The notes: generated by a model not told the origin, from the letters alone. A DNA stretch of 64,000 bases from Chrysaora quinquecirrha (GCA_014526335.1 JACTAT010000032.1:7256468-7320467); one strand, 5' to 3'. Positions 26,481 through 38,575 are shown, counted from the stretch's first letter. Program-made: numbers and translations.

Positions 26481-27204
26481 GTTACAAAACATCCAACATT
26501 TCATCCTACTTCTTTTGCCTGTTTGTGTTCGTTGTTGTTCTGGAAGGCTGGGTTAAATTTACCCATAGAAAGCTACGTTCATAAATGATGGTTCTTTTTG
26601 GATGCAAGAGAAATGTTGGCTGTTGGCTACATTTTGCCGGGGTTTAACTTGCACAAGTAAGGAAAATTGAAATTCGGCGCTTCTTCAAAGCATGTACGAC
26701 ACGATTAGCGGACGCGTTGAACTTCTTAAAGAATTTGTGGAACATGGACTTACATAACATAGGCAGTTCTATCCCAAGCCTGGTTTCTACCATGGGTGCT
26801 AGAGTCTCTTATGAGAAAAGAAGGGAAAGGGAAAGGGGGACACAGAAGGAAGAGAGAATGACGTTTCCTCTCCTCTCTGGCATGATTTTTTTCCTTTTTT
26901 TCATTCTGAAAGGCTCTGGCATTCTAACGGAAATTCTTGTACGTCGTTCCAAGCGGTGAAATGCCCCTTGGTAGAAACGACACGATAAGGGTATGGTTCC
27001 GTTTCGGGTACGATATGGGTACTATTTCACTTCGTTTACACGAAAACGGATCAGGAACGTAACCAAGTGGACCGCTTTTCTAGCGTACCAAAATAGGAAC
27101 GGATCCATGCGTACCCGTGTATTCAAAATGCCTATCGTGACCTTTTTTGGGACGGATCTACTTGCGATCCGTTTGATCGGGTCTTGATGGCTGGAGTTTT
27201 TATT

Positions 27205-27320
27205 CACAAGTGGCATACAAGTATAGGTTGGATTTCAACCCAAGACCGCATGACTAGAGAGCCAACAAGAGCGACGAGTCTTAGGTTAAAATCCGGTTAA
27301 TTTCGGTATGCCATTTGTGG
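27205..27320. mobile_element. Short inverted-repeat element (CACAAGTGGCATAC)
   Basis: CACAAGTGGCATAC on the left and GTATGCCATTTGTGG on the right are inverted copies. The inner sequence also pairs (GGTTGGATTT with AAAATCCGG). It shares its end and middle with 16078-16330. Confidence 0.55.
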
Positions 27321-27630
27321 AAGAATCTAAATCATCAGAAATATATGGCCAGAATAAAGATGAAAATTCTACATTTAAATCTAATAAAAAATTGAATTGA
27401 ATAAAAAACTGAATTTGTATCTTTTAAATACAAATGATGCCATTTCAAATTTAGAAGAATTTGTCAGTAGCTTCGAAATTAAAAACATATTTTGGCTAAA
27501 AATGTTTCATAGGGTACCATGGTGAATGCATTGGGTTTAAAATATTACATGTATTTATGAATAGAAGGGACTTTTTGGGGCTCAGGGGTGCATGCCTGTC
27601 CTGGAGGTGGGGGTACATGTCTCTACTGGA

Positions 27631-27803
27631 CAGTGGTGGAAATTATGGGGGGTTTGGAGGGGCTCGAGCCCCCCCCCCCCACTTCTTCCAATTTTGTAAG
27701 AAATTTTGCAATTTTCCTATGAAAATGGCACAAATAGAACAGTGAATGTCGGAAATTTAGGCCTCTCGGCCCCACAAGTCAGAATTTTGAACTTCCACCA
27801 CTG
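27631..27803. mobile_element. hAT-type MITE with 8-bp target duplication
   Basis: 173 bp with inverted ends CAGTGGTGGAAATT and AACTTCCACCACTG. It is flanked on both sides by the identical 8-mer CTACTGGA (27623-27630 and 27804-27811). CAG-type ends with an 8-bp duplication are the hallmark of hAT transposons. Non-coding, so non-autonomous. Confidence 0.85.
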
Positions 27804-28075
27804 CTACTGGAATTGAAAATTTTTCAGATGTCTTATTTTACAAGCGCTGTCCATTAGGGGTCCATTACAAAAGAACTTAATTAAGGATCTACTTAGAAGG
27901 GTCTACCATCTACTTAGAAAAAGCAGATATCATTGCAACAAGTCTGTAGTTTATGTTCCAAGGAATCGAATACATTGCATAAATATATAATTTTGAACAT
28001 AAGTTGCACAGCCATGTCATAAAAGATGTGTTCACTTTAACTATTGAAGCCATATGCATGATATAGATCACATTA

Positions 28076-28800
28076 TTATTTGCTAAAATCAGCAATTTTG
28101 TAGTTATTCCCAGAATTGTTATCCCAGTATTCTTTTCCACTAACAGAATATCTCAAGGCAAATGAAACTGTTTTGCATTTTTTGGTACAGTCAGTGAAAA
28201 CATAAACCTATCCATGTCACCTTCATTAGAAAAAGGCACATAATTTGCTTCAATCTCTTCAAAAGTCTGCCATTCATCAAATGTATGCCTAACATAAACA
28301 TGCTTTTCAAAAGCAATATTCTTAACAATCACACGACCTTGTATATCTCTTCCAACTATAATTACATCTTCTAACATAATGTACTGGCTTTGTATTTTAT
28401 CATCTATATCAGTCACATCAAGCTCAAAACATTTTGATAGAAAATCATTTGTTGTTTCTATACCACGAGATACCATGAGCTTTTTAGATAATTTAGTTGA
28501 TGATCCTTTCAATTTCAAGAATTTAGTTTGAGTAAAATCTGCAACACCATCTGTCTCATCAGAAATATTTTTATTATCATCGGGGAAGGGACCACTTCTC
28601 AGGAAAACTTTCCTTAAAGCATCCAGGTCATCATAGCTTGGGACATATGTTTTTATGTTTGCAAGAGTTTTCCCCTCTGTATCTGCGAAGTGAACAACTT
28701 TTTTCTCAACATCGGGGCTTGATGGTAAGCTTCTTGTTCGTGAGACTGAGCAAGCAAATTTTAAACTTTTGTTGACAATTTTTGTTTTCTTGTACGACAT
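28076..28800 (-). CDS. PP1 glycogen-targeting regulatory subunit, PPP1R3-like
   Basis: A single exon from ATG 28800 encodes about 241 residues if one frame break is bridged. Around residue 34 lies KKVVHFADTEG, an RVxF-type docking motif for the PP1 catalytic subunit, as in PPP1R3B/C/D. The C-terminal half is a CBM21 glycogen-binding domain: GRDIQGRVIVKNIAFEKHV, then VRHTFDEWQTF, and in the shifted frame FALRYSVSG and EYWDNNSGNNY. It would bring PP1 to glycogen to dephosphorylate glycogen synthase and phosphorylase. The frame is lost by one base at the T runs 28171-28174 or 28178-28183. The restored tail matches the family exactly, so an assembly indel is likely, and the apparent stop at 28153 is an artefact. 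It is divergently arranged with the ZnF-UBP gene. The paralogue cannot be assigned. Confidence 0.9.
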
Positions 28801-29744
28801 ACCACCAAGGTCAAAAGATTAAGGCCTTAGGCCGATCTACTCTAAAATTTGATTATCTTCTCGAAATCGCATACATCTGAGCCCATGAATCACAGATTTT
28901 CAAGCCATAATGTCTCCTCTTCCATCGCAAAAGAAAATAACAAAAGTGAGTAAATCTGCAGAGAATTCTCGCACGATAAAATAGATGCTTTTCGTATCAA
29001 AACCAGGAACAATTTATCCCAGGCCTTTGACCTGTTGATTGCGGTACACTAATGAGTAGCATTGACGTCACTGTCACGTGATATCACGCCCAATAGACCA
29101 TTTCAACTAACGGCCTCGTTTTCAAAATAATTGAAAATTAGGTCATAGAGAAATTTCGACTTCAAATTCGAATTCAGCACCTTGTTTTTAGTGTTGTGCC
29201 AAATTTTTATGCTTCTAGTCCTTACGATGTTCATTCTATAACGATTGAAAGTTTGAAAATTTATAAAGGATTTGACCGTGAAAAATCGCTCGGGGTGAAA
29301 TTTTACACCCTCAGTCATTTTTCACGGTCAAATCCCTTATAAATTTTCAAACTTTTAATCGCTATAAAATCAACATTGTAAGGACAAGAAGCATAAAAAT
29401 TTGCCACAACACTAAAAAGAAGGTGCTGAATTCGAATCTGAAGTCGAAAGTTCTCTATGGCCTAATTTTCAATTATTTTGAAAACGAGGCCCTTAGTTGA
29501 AATGGTCTATAAGATATTTGGCCATTGGGCGCGAAGGCTACCAAGGGGGGCGATAGGTGGGTGTTGGAAGTTTCAGCACCAGCGAGTCTCGATCTTTCTC
29601 CTCATATTGTATCCTGTTGGGGCCCAGTCCAAGGAAGAAGCCCAAAAGAAATGAGAACCAGATTGCCAACCATAAAGGTGGGAGGTATAACATCTTAAGT
29701 AGCATTTTTGCGCACATGCACGCAAAACGAAAGAGAAAACAAAC
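28801..29744. promoter_or_regulatory. Divergent intergenic region PPP1R3-like / ZnF-UBP
   Basis: 944 bases between two start codons facing away from each other must contain both promoters. CACGTG at 29075-29080, within GTCACGTGAT, is an E-box close to the CLEAR consensus. The palindromic MITE at 29094-29509 fills nearly half the region. No TATA box was recognised. Confidence 0.45.
29094..29509. mobile_element. Palindromic foldback MITE, copy 2
   Basis: 416 bp, TAGACCATTTCAACTAA to TTAGTTGAAATGGTCTA, near-perfect arms around ACACCCTCAGTC. It is the same family as 16450-16866. Confidence 0.9.
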
Positions 29745-31015
29745 ATGGCGGAGGGCGGTGCTAACGTTGTTGGCAATCAAAGTGGCGGTTTCTATGTTAC
29801 AACGAAGAAAGACTGTCCTCACGTAGTGGTAAGATTAAATTTTGATACTCCTTAGCTGAACTGAGCTTGTTTACGTAAACTTTTTATGGTTCTCTGCCAC
29901 TGGGAGTTTCTTGAGCTGTGCAAATAATTTATTTCAGCAAGCTGGGCTGGTAGGCCAAAACTTTCATGGCATTCACATTGCGAAAGAATTAGCAGTGCAA
30001 TTGATGTGTTATTATACCCACTTACCTTTTAGATAATCCACCTGCTTGCCCTTGGTGAAGCAACTAAAACTGTTGCTTGAAAGAGCATTCTCTTTTTCAT
30101 GCAGGCTGTAGTATCTGGCACTCAGAATATCAGAATTGACTCAAGTGAAAAATGTGCTGACTGTGGAAATCAGGGAGAGAACTGGCTTTGCTTGTCGTGT
30201 TCTGCCGTGTTCTGTAGTAGATATGTCAATGAACATATGCTGAAACATAATCAAGAAGCAGGCCATCCAATTGCAATTAGCTATGCTGATATAAGTATTT
30301 GGTGCTATGCATGTGATGCATGTAAGCTCACAATTCTATTTTCTAATATCATTTAATATTTTTTTTGCATTTGTTCTGGGATGCTGGAGAAGGGGGGTAC
30401 AGGGGGGGGGCAAGTACACATCCTGCCTTTTTCTAAGGGGGGGCAAGGGGGCAAAAGTGCCCTTTTCATAAATGAGAAAAGTTATAATTGTTGAGAAACA
30501 TTTAAAAAAATCTTCGTAAAAGAATTTGTTAAAATAATTCAGCCATTCTAGAAGGTGTAGTCACAAAAAAATTTCTGGGGGAGTACCCCTGGACCCCCCA
30601 GTTTTTTGGCTCCTTTTGCTCACCTTCAGTCTCAATTGCCCTTTTGTTCTTAGGCTCCCCCTAGTGAGATTTTACTGATGACTCACCAAAGTCATTGGCA
30701 GATGTTTTAAAAGATTGGGTGTGTCACAATCCCCACATAGCCTCCCAGTTTGGCATATCCCCTTGGTCCTGGTATTCATACATATTTGCATCACAACCTC
30801 CATACCCCCTATGCTTTCACGCCCCTCACTTTCATACCTATTTCCGGCAACAACTGCAATGCCTTTTGTCAATGCTGGAAATTCATACCTCTTTGTGCAA
30901 GAAATATCCAATATTTTTTACCTTTAATGCAGAATCTGAATTATTCCTTTTAGATATTGAATCCCCGTTACTTCAGCAAGTCACACACGCTGTAACAATA
31001 TCAAAGTTTAATTGA
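29745..31015 (+). CDS. Stand-alone ZnF-UBP ubiquitin-binding protein
   Basis: Three exons (29745-29828, 30105-30321, 30954-31015) join in matching phases to 120 residues. Nearly the whole protein is one UBP-type zinc finger: CPHVV, then CADCG, ENWLCLSC, FCSRYVNEHM, GHPIAISYADISIWCYACDAY. It resembles the HDAC6 finger, which binds the free C-terminal GlyGly of ubiquitin. The Arg of SRY and the Trp and Tyr of IWCYACDAY sit at the equivalent ubiquitin-tail positions. Exon 3 supplies the final helix (IESPLLQQVTHAV) and a stop. No deacetylase or protease domain follows, unlike HDAC6 or USP proteins. Exon 3 is short and chosen by phase and fit, so a longer isoform is possible. ATGGCGG at the start also resembles a YY1 site. 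Confidence 0.78.
30360..30660. repeat. G/C-rich low-complexity stretch in ZnF-UBP intron 2
   Basis: Runs of G (GGGGGGTACAGGGGGGGGG) and of C (GGACCCCCCAG) suggest a decayed mobile element with complementary ends. Not assignable. Confidence 0.35.
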
Positions 31016-31504
31016 AGATTCAAACTAGATTCAAGATACAACTGTGAGTTACACCAAATTTTCTATTTTTTGCATGGCAAAATCTCAATCATACACCACC
31101 AAGAACTGTGCCTTAAAAGCATTGAAAAATTGTTATTATAGCACGCTGAATAAGAAAATAGAACTGAGAAAATATAAATAGATTTGAATCTGTTAGTCGC
31201 AGTTGACAGCTGCCCTATAATTACTTGTCTAAATTTGGAATTGTCATGGAGTGGGTTTATTTGTATAATAGTGCTTCAGAGATTAGGTATTCATTAAGTT
31301 CTCTTTTTGACTGAGCAAGTATTCCTTAATGATGTAAGATGTATGGATGCAGTTAGAAGAAAAAAATTATCTCCTACTGGTAAAATTTATTAGAAAGGGT
31401 CGTGCAGGTGGTTGAAGGCATGTTGAAGCAAAGCCACTAATGAAATCACACAAACTCTAACTAAATTGCAAGGTAAATATATTCGGACTTAAGGCATTGG
31501 CATT

Positions 31505-31610
31505 GTGCTGAATTGGCATCAAAACCAATCAGCATGCGGAATACAGCGGAAATACCACTCTGAGGAGTGTAAGACGAAAAAAGCTTTTAGACATGTCCAG
31601 AGATGATTCT
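31505..31610 (+). repeat. Dispersed ~140-bp repeat, copy 4
   Basis: CTCTGAGGAGTGTAAGACG, AAAAAAGCTTTTAGACATGT and related words match copies at 7855, 8860 and 12625. Confidence 0.55.
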
Positions 31611-33787
31611 TTTTTAAAAAAAAGCGCGTAAAGGAATGTTATCTAAGAAAAGGAATAGAATTTCTCTAAGAACTGTTCTATGAAATTGAAATTTGTAGCC
31701 ACACCTTACTCCGTAGATATTTCCGTTAACTAATTTGTGGTTCTCTTTTAATCAACGACTAACGAGAGCAAAAGGATAAAGTTTTTAATAAAGAAATACC
31801 GTCCATGTTTGAGAATTAATTTGATTCATTTTGCTACTTTAGGAATTTTTGAAATTCCTCTGCCTTTCCTTTCAAATCGTGTTCTCGACTGGACATTGTT
31901 TGCTATTGGATCCGAAAATGAAGGCATTCAGAAGTGAAGTATTTTCCCAGCTTTCAGTCGAGAGGCTTTTCACTCTTCCATTCATCGAAAAGGTGTACGA
32001 GATTTTTATCAAAATAAACAAAAGGACTTCCAGCAACGGTGTACTCTCAACTCTTCTTACTCAAAAATACGACTAAGCTATCCCCGAATAGTTCCATTAG
32101 CTACATTAGAAAGGTTGTATTCTCGGGACATTAAGAAACTTTTCAAACTTATACTATGATAAAACAGCCGAAATCTGAGAAACCCTACTGTTTTTCTATA
32201 TCAAAGTTTTTCTATAAAAATGAGTTTATTCCACCTTAATTAGATGGGAGAAAAGTATGATCAAATCCCTCGGGATACTTGCATAGGAATGCATTGGTAT
32301 TAGCCTGAGGTTGATGGAAGTTATGAAAATTAATAGGATTTGTGCTTATTACAAGACTGACGTGACTTTTCATCAACCACAAGAGCATCCGATGACCACC
32401 GCAAAAATTTATAAAGTCAGAAAATAATTAAGGAAGTGAAAGAGTCAGGCGAGATACCTTCACACGGGGGTGAGATAAGACATTTGATGATGCGGGCGAT
32501 AGATGACTTGTCCTTTCTTAATGAGAATAATACAGTATATGATATATAATATAATGTAATATACTATGTGAGAACATTGAAGCTGAAATCTGCTCAATGT
32601 GACGAAAAAGATTGTAAAGAGAGTGGTGGCCCTTATTACTGAGTTCGGTGCACACTTGAGTAAACTGCAAAAACTGTTTAATTTTGATTGGTCAATCCAG
32701 CAACTCGAACTGATTTGATTGGAGGAGAGAAGTTTGGATCAGTTCGAGGCTAAGATTATAGCATAAGAGAAAGTATATCAAAATATACGAAGCTTAAATT
32801 GGTATGAAAAATAAGAACATCGAGGCTCTGACGAAATCTTATGATTTGCTTTAAAGAAGGGGCGAAGGAAAAGTCTGCTTCCAGAGATTGGGGTCATTAT
32901 CTCCCGTGTTAAAACATGAACGCCCATTCTATATTAAATTGGAATACGAAAATACTATATTTCTTCCACATGAAGCTTTCGTGACTTGTGATGGTGAAGG
33001 TCCTGACCCTGACTCCCGCCTTTAGGGCTTTATGCCATCCTAAACGTGCTTACCAACACACCATTGCCAGATGCCAGGAAAACAATCGAGTGTCAGTGGA
33101 GGGTCCGGAGGTCCAGTCAAATATTCAAGGTTATCTGCTCTATCATTGCATAATCCACACTTGTATTCACAATTTCATACAACTGACCCAGACAATTTAA
33201 GGACAAACTTGTCTATCAGTAATTATCTGACAATAGAAATCGCCAAAATAATACAAAGGACATCGTGTATTTGTCATTAATTATTCACTTTTATTCGTCT
33301 CTGTATCTGTGGGGATCTGTGGTATGGTGCTTGGAATTAAACTGACTTGACTCTTAAACAGGAACATTCATTCTTAGACTTTGGGCTCTGCTGGCTCTTG
33401 TAGGCTTTCTAGAAACAGTATATAGATTTGTAAGACTATGGGCCTAAGGCTTATTAGGTTTAAATGAGACAGAGGTTTAGTCTTCTCAAGACAGTAATAA
33501 TTCTACCAAATCAACCTGTTTTTAAAGTCTGAATATGTTGCAGCTGTTCTCGTTTTGTGGTTAGAAACAATCCTTTATTATTTTGAAAGCAAGCCTTCGA
33601 AACACAGTCCAGAAGACACCAGTGAAATTTGCATTGAGAAATGTCTCACTGATTTTGGTCTTTTCTGGTATTCAGAAAATACCGATAGAGGACAACTTTG
33701 GTGGACATCCGAGTTGTTATTCGATCTTTTGGTATCCTGGCTAACCACATTCTGGAGGGAATTTCCAACAAGTTTCTGTAATTCTAT
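31611..33787. other. Gene-free stretch before the Glu-rich gene
   Basis: No conserved exon was recognised. It probably holds the 5' untranslated part and promoter of the Glu-rich gene. Confidence 0.35.
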
Positions 33788-36700
33788 ATGGAAAGTAAAG
33801 AAACTTTGGTTTTAATGATGGCTAATGCAACGACAGATGAGGTTTCTGAGTTTGTTCCTATTAAAGAGAACGATAAGATGGAAGAAGATTTGGAGAAAAT
33901 TCATAATATTGAAAACAAATTAATTGGAATGTTAGGTGGGAGAGATAACTATGAGTTCTGTACAGCTAATCCAGACAAAGATGTCTTGATGTCTGAAGAA
34001 ACAGTTCTCCAAGTCGCTGTAATTAAAAAACACATGAGAATGTTTTGGCTGAAATTTCTGCTACCGTGAATGAGGATAATCAGGGAAATTCAAGTCTGAC
34101 AGGAGCGGTTGAGAATTGTGGTGAAAACGAAGTCAACTTCGGGGAGGGGTCACAAAGCCCAACAGCTGCTGACAACATGGTAGATGAGGAATCAAAAAAG
34201 GACTTAGCTGGAGAGAATTATTTGACACAAAGGAATGAAAACCCATTAGAGATAAAGCACCAAGCTGATGGAAAGAATGAAGTGGTTAGTAATACACAAG
34301 AAACAAAGACACTGATTGACAAAGAGATTTCTGAAGAGATTCACAAAGCGGATTTTCAGAATAACAGAGATAGTAAAAGTGGATTTTTAGCAGCGGAGCA
34401 GGAATCTGAAATTGCAGGTTGTAAAGCAGAGGTTTTATCGTCTGTTTTGATAAACACAACTGATGTAAAATCTGAGCAAACAGCTGATCACAAGGTAGAA
34501 AATAACGTGATCAATGGTCAAGATTGTATTACAGTATCCAATTCGTCAGGGGAAAGCCCAAATCGCGACCAATCGAATGTTGATATAAGCTGTTTAATCC
34601 CAGACAGAAAGCTACACCCGGAGTTGAGCAGTGAAATTTCTGCTGAAGAAACAGAGAATTTTGATAACCAGAAAGCAATCGAAGCTGAATCTGCCGAGGA
34701 AACAAGTTATAAAGATATTTCTGGGGCTGAAAACATTGGAGTAATCGCGATGGATGATATTAAGGATAGTGTTACGTGTCTTGTTGATGAAAACGCCGGT
34801 TTGAAAGTAGACGCCCAAACTGATCAGAATTCAGAAGCAGCTGAAATACATGTCGATAATGTTGTTATTACAGAAACAATTGTAACAAACGAACAAACAA
34901 CTATAGTAGAAGAAAGAGTTTCAAGTGAAATAATCGAAAAAACTGAGAATGGTGCAATAATAACCCGTGAAATAATTACAGTGGAGAAAGTTGAAAGTTC
35001 AGATAGTAATAACGCGGTTGCAAGTCACGAAAATGTTGAAACAAGCACTGAAGAACAAACAAATAATGTAGAAAGTATTGATAAAGTGCAAATAGGCGAG
35101 GAAGAAAATTGCGACGAAAATACTCGCGAAGTTGAGAAAAAGATCAAATTTCCTCTGAGGATACTGAATCCAAAACAGTCGTTGTTCATTTGGAAGAGAG
35201 TAAAGTCGAAAAGGAAGAAGAAGTTTCCAAGGAAGAAGAAGTTTCTAAGGAAGAAGGGAAAGCTTCCAAGGAAGAAGAAGAAGCTTCTAAAGAAGATGAA
35301 GCTTCGAAAGAAGAAAAGGCTTCTAAGGAAGTAGAAGCTCCTAAGAAAGAGGAAGAAGCCCCAAAAGAAGAAGAAGAAGCTTCTAAAGAAGATGTAGTTT
35401 CTAAGGCAGAAGAAGAGGCTCCTAAGGAAGAAGAAGGAGCTTCTAAGGAAGAAGAAGAAGCTTCTAAAGAAGATGTAGCTCCTAAGGCAGAAGAAGAGGT
35501 TTCTAAGGAAGCAGAAGCCCCTAAGAAAGAAGAAGAAGCTCCAAAGGAAGAAGAAGCTTCTAAAGAAGATATAGCTCCTAAGGCAGAAGAAGAGGCTTCT
35601 AAGGAAGCAGAAGCTCCTAAGAAAGAAGAAGAAGCTCTAAGGAAGAAGGTTCTAAGGAAGAAGAAGAAGCTTCTAAAGAAGAAGAGGCTGCTAATGAAGA
35701 AGTAACTTCTATGGAGCAGAAGAGGCTTCAAACAAAGAAGAAACTCTGAATGAAGAAGAAGCCCTAAGGAAGAAGAAAAAGCTCCCCAGGAAGAAGAAGT
35801 TCCCAAGGAAGAAGAAGAAGCTTCTAAGGAAGAAGACAGAGCTTCTAAGAAAGAAGAGGAAGAAGCTTCTAAGGATGACACTGATGAAAGCAATCACAAA
35901 ACAAATGAAGAAGTATGTGCTTCTGAGAAAGAAGATGATGTGAAAGAAGTAGTTGTTGAAACTAAAGAAGAAGTGGTATCCTCAAATGTGACAGTAGAAA
36001 CCCAGCAAGTTGTTACTGTTGTATCTGTGGAAACTGAAATCATTGAAAAATCAGAAGAAATTATTGATAATGAATGTGCAATAGTGATAACAAAGGAAGA
36101 GTCTCATGACTCAGTAGAAGAGATAGCACCTCCACCAGAAGATTTACCTCCTCCAGTCGAGGAAGACACAGAATCTAAGCCAGAAGAGCCTGAAGAAGTT
36201 CCAGTGGCTAAGGAAGATACCACAGTTAATGTAGAAGAGGTAGCACCTCAAGCTGAAGAGGCACCAACTCGGGAAGAAGAAGCAGCACCTCCAGTTGAAG
36301 AAGAATCTGGAGCTAAATCAGAAGAATCAGCGGCTCAAACAGACAAGACTGCAGCTCCAGTAGAGGAGGCAGCAGCTGATGCAGTACCTCAAGCTGAAGA
36401 AGATGGTGCAGCTAAGCAAGAAAAACCAGTAGCTCAAGCAGAAGAACCTGTAGCTCAAGCAGAAGAAGTAGTAGCTGCAGAAGTAGAGACAGCAACTGTG
36501 GTACCAGCTCCAGTTGAGGAAGTACCCGCAGCTAAGACAGAAGAGAAGGGAGTTTCAGCTGGAGATGCACCTGTAGAGATAGCAGCTACAGTAGAAGAAA
36601 CAGCAGCCTCTGTTGAAGAAGAGAGGACAGCTAAGACTGAAGAAACAGGAGCATCACCTGAAGAAGCAGTTACTTCATCAGCAGAGGCATTGATTACTGG

Positions 36701-38158
36701 TAAAGAAGTCTCATCCTCAAAGGTTGAAGAACCAGCAGCACCAGCGGAGACAGCAATTCCAGCTGAAGAAGCAGTACTTCCAGCTGAAGAAGCAGAACGT
36801 CCAGCTGAAGAAGCAGAACGTCCAGCTGAAGAAGCAGATCGTCCAGCTGAAGAAGCAGAACGTCCAGCTGAAGAAGCACCTGCAGCTATAGCTAAAGAAG
36901 ACACCGTTCCTCATTCAGAAGAAACATCAGCTCCAGCCGATGCAACTGCAGGTCAAACAGAAGTAACAACATCAAATGTTGTAGTGATTCAAACAACTAT
37001 ACAAGCAGACGTAAAACTTTCAGTTGAAGAAACAGATGCCCCCATTGTGGAAGAAGATACTGCAGTGAATGAAGAGTCACCTTCACAAAATGAAGAACCA
37101 GCAAAAGGAAGAAGTTCCAGAAAAGAAGAAGAAGAAACCCCAGCAAATGAAAAAGAGGTAGCAGCAGAGGAAGCTTCAGTAGAAGAAGAACAGGTTCCAG
37201 CAAAAGAGGAAGAAGTCCCTGTAAAAGAAGAAGAGTCTCCGACAAAAGAAGAGGAAGCTCCGACAAAAGAAGAAGAAGCTCCGGTAAAAGAAGAGGAAGC
37301 TGTTGCAAAACAGGAAGACACTCAGGTAAAAAGGAAGAAGCTCCTGTAAAAGAAGAAGCTCAGGCAAAAGAAAAAATTCTGATTAAGGAGGAGGAATCTC
37401 CTGTAAAAGAAGAAGTCCCAGAAGAAAAGGAAGAAACTCCAGTGAAAGAAGAAGTTGTACCAGCAAAGGAGGACGAAGCCCCAGCAAAAGAGGAGGAAGG
37501 TCCAGCAAAAGAGGAAGAAGTTCCAACAAAGGAGAAAGAAAAGAAGGAAGAAGAAGCACAGCCAAAAGAGGAAGTGATCCAAGCAGAATGTGTGTCAGCA
37601 GTTGAGGCGCAACCGGAGACAGTAGTTAGCAAAGAATTGGTGAGTCATCATGAAAAGGAAGAGCATGTGACGAAAGTTACTGAATCAACAGTAGAAGAGA
37701 AGCATACACAAGAATCAACGGAAATCATTACAACAACTGTGGTAACAACAGTGACTGTAAATGAATCTTCAGAAAGAGTAGAATTTGTCAAAGAAGATGT
37801 GAAAGTTACAAAGGAAGAGGAATCGAACGAGAAGAAGAAGGAAGAGTTGGAGGACAACAAGAAGAAAGAAGTAGCGGAAGAGCCAACTTTTGTCGTAGAA
37901 ATTGTTAAATCTGAAGAGAAAAAAGCGGAAGAACCAAAAGTAGAGGAGGCAGCAGCACCAAAAGAAGATTCTGCAGGCCAAGAAGAAGATAAGGCAGATC
38001 AGGATAAAGCTGACAAAGTTGAAGATCCAAAGCTTGAAGAAGTCGATTCGGAAAATAAAGAGAAGAATACAGCAAGCAACGAAGAAGGTGAGAATTCTGA
38101 ACTTATTGGTAATAAAAGTGACAAAAAACGACCAAAAGGGTGCTGTGTTATATCTTGA
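33788..38158 (+). CDS. Giant Glu-rich repetitive protein with CaaX box
   Basis: A single long coding stretch starts at ATG 33788 (MESKETLVLM) and ends SDKKRPKGCCVIS. CVIS is a farnesyl-type CaaX box after a basic stretch and an extra Cys, so membrane anchoring is likely. The restored length is about 1458 residues. The first third is a non-repetitive acidic region with a VVITETIVTNEQTT-like segment, echoed later (VTVETQQVVTVVSVET; TEIITTTVVTTVTVNE). The middle is EEEASKEE/APKEEEEA repeats (about 35190-35900), PAEEAERPAEEA repeats (about 36770-36880) and EEAPTKEEEAPVKEEE repeats (about 37190-37550). It should be disordered or extended; a neurofilament- or paralemmin-like cortical role is only a guess. 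Six one-base frame breaks occur, near 34025-34030, 35137-35141, 35636, 35711-35720, 35761-35764 and 37327-37331. Restoring each gives continuous frame, and all are at short homopolymers. Opposite-strand Ser/Leu-rich frames are shadows. Confidence 0.75.
36770..36880 (+). repeat. 21-bp coding repeat (PAEEAER)
   Basis: CAGCTGAAGAAGCAGAACGT-type units occur five times in tandem within the Glu-rich coding sequence, giving PAEEAER/PAEEADR heptads. Confidence 0.85.
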
Positions 38159-38434
38159 TTTTCCTGGGTAATGCTAAATTGGATTGCTAAAATATTCTTC
38201 GAGGAAGAGGAATAATGAAGGCAGTTATTTTGTTAAAAGAAATAGACATTGAAAAGAATTTTGACTCGAAATTTGAAAGTATATCCATCTGTTTATGAAA
38301 TGAATTAAATCAAACCATAAATCGTAATTCGTTTATTCAATAATGTAATCTTGCTAAAATATGGTAAAAGTAAATTTTAGCTTTCAAAAATTGGTAATAT
38401 CAATATCTAAACGAATTCGCTATTTGAGGAAGTT

Positions 38435-38575
38435 GAATTCGATAGCTCGATATTTGACGTTATTCGATTTGATAGTTCGATATTTGACGCAATTCTAATC
38501 GATAATGCGATATTTGACGTAATTCTAATCGATAATGCGATATTTGACGCAATCGATTCTATAATTCGATATTAG
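38435..38575. repeat. Tandem repeat, GATATTTGACG units
   Basis: Four to five copies of a unit around CGATAATGCGATATTTGACG, about 45 bases apart, in the 3' flank of the Glu-rich gene. Confidence 0.75.

Noticed and set aside
26717..26959. 80-codon frame with a hydrophobic stretch
   Set aside because: Non-ATG start and no similarity I can recognise.
29103..29318. 71-codon minus frame
   Set aside because: It is an arm of the palindromic MITE.
33555..33815. 86-codon frame just before the Glu-rich start
   Set aside because: Starts with TTG, lies in a different frame from the Glu-rich start, and has no known domain or splice link to the gene.
35186..35893. Long minus-strand Ser/Leu-rich frames opposite the Glu-rich gene
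   Set aside because: They are complements of GAA/GAG-rich repeats; the plus strand has the start, CaaX end and coherent composition.
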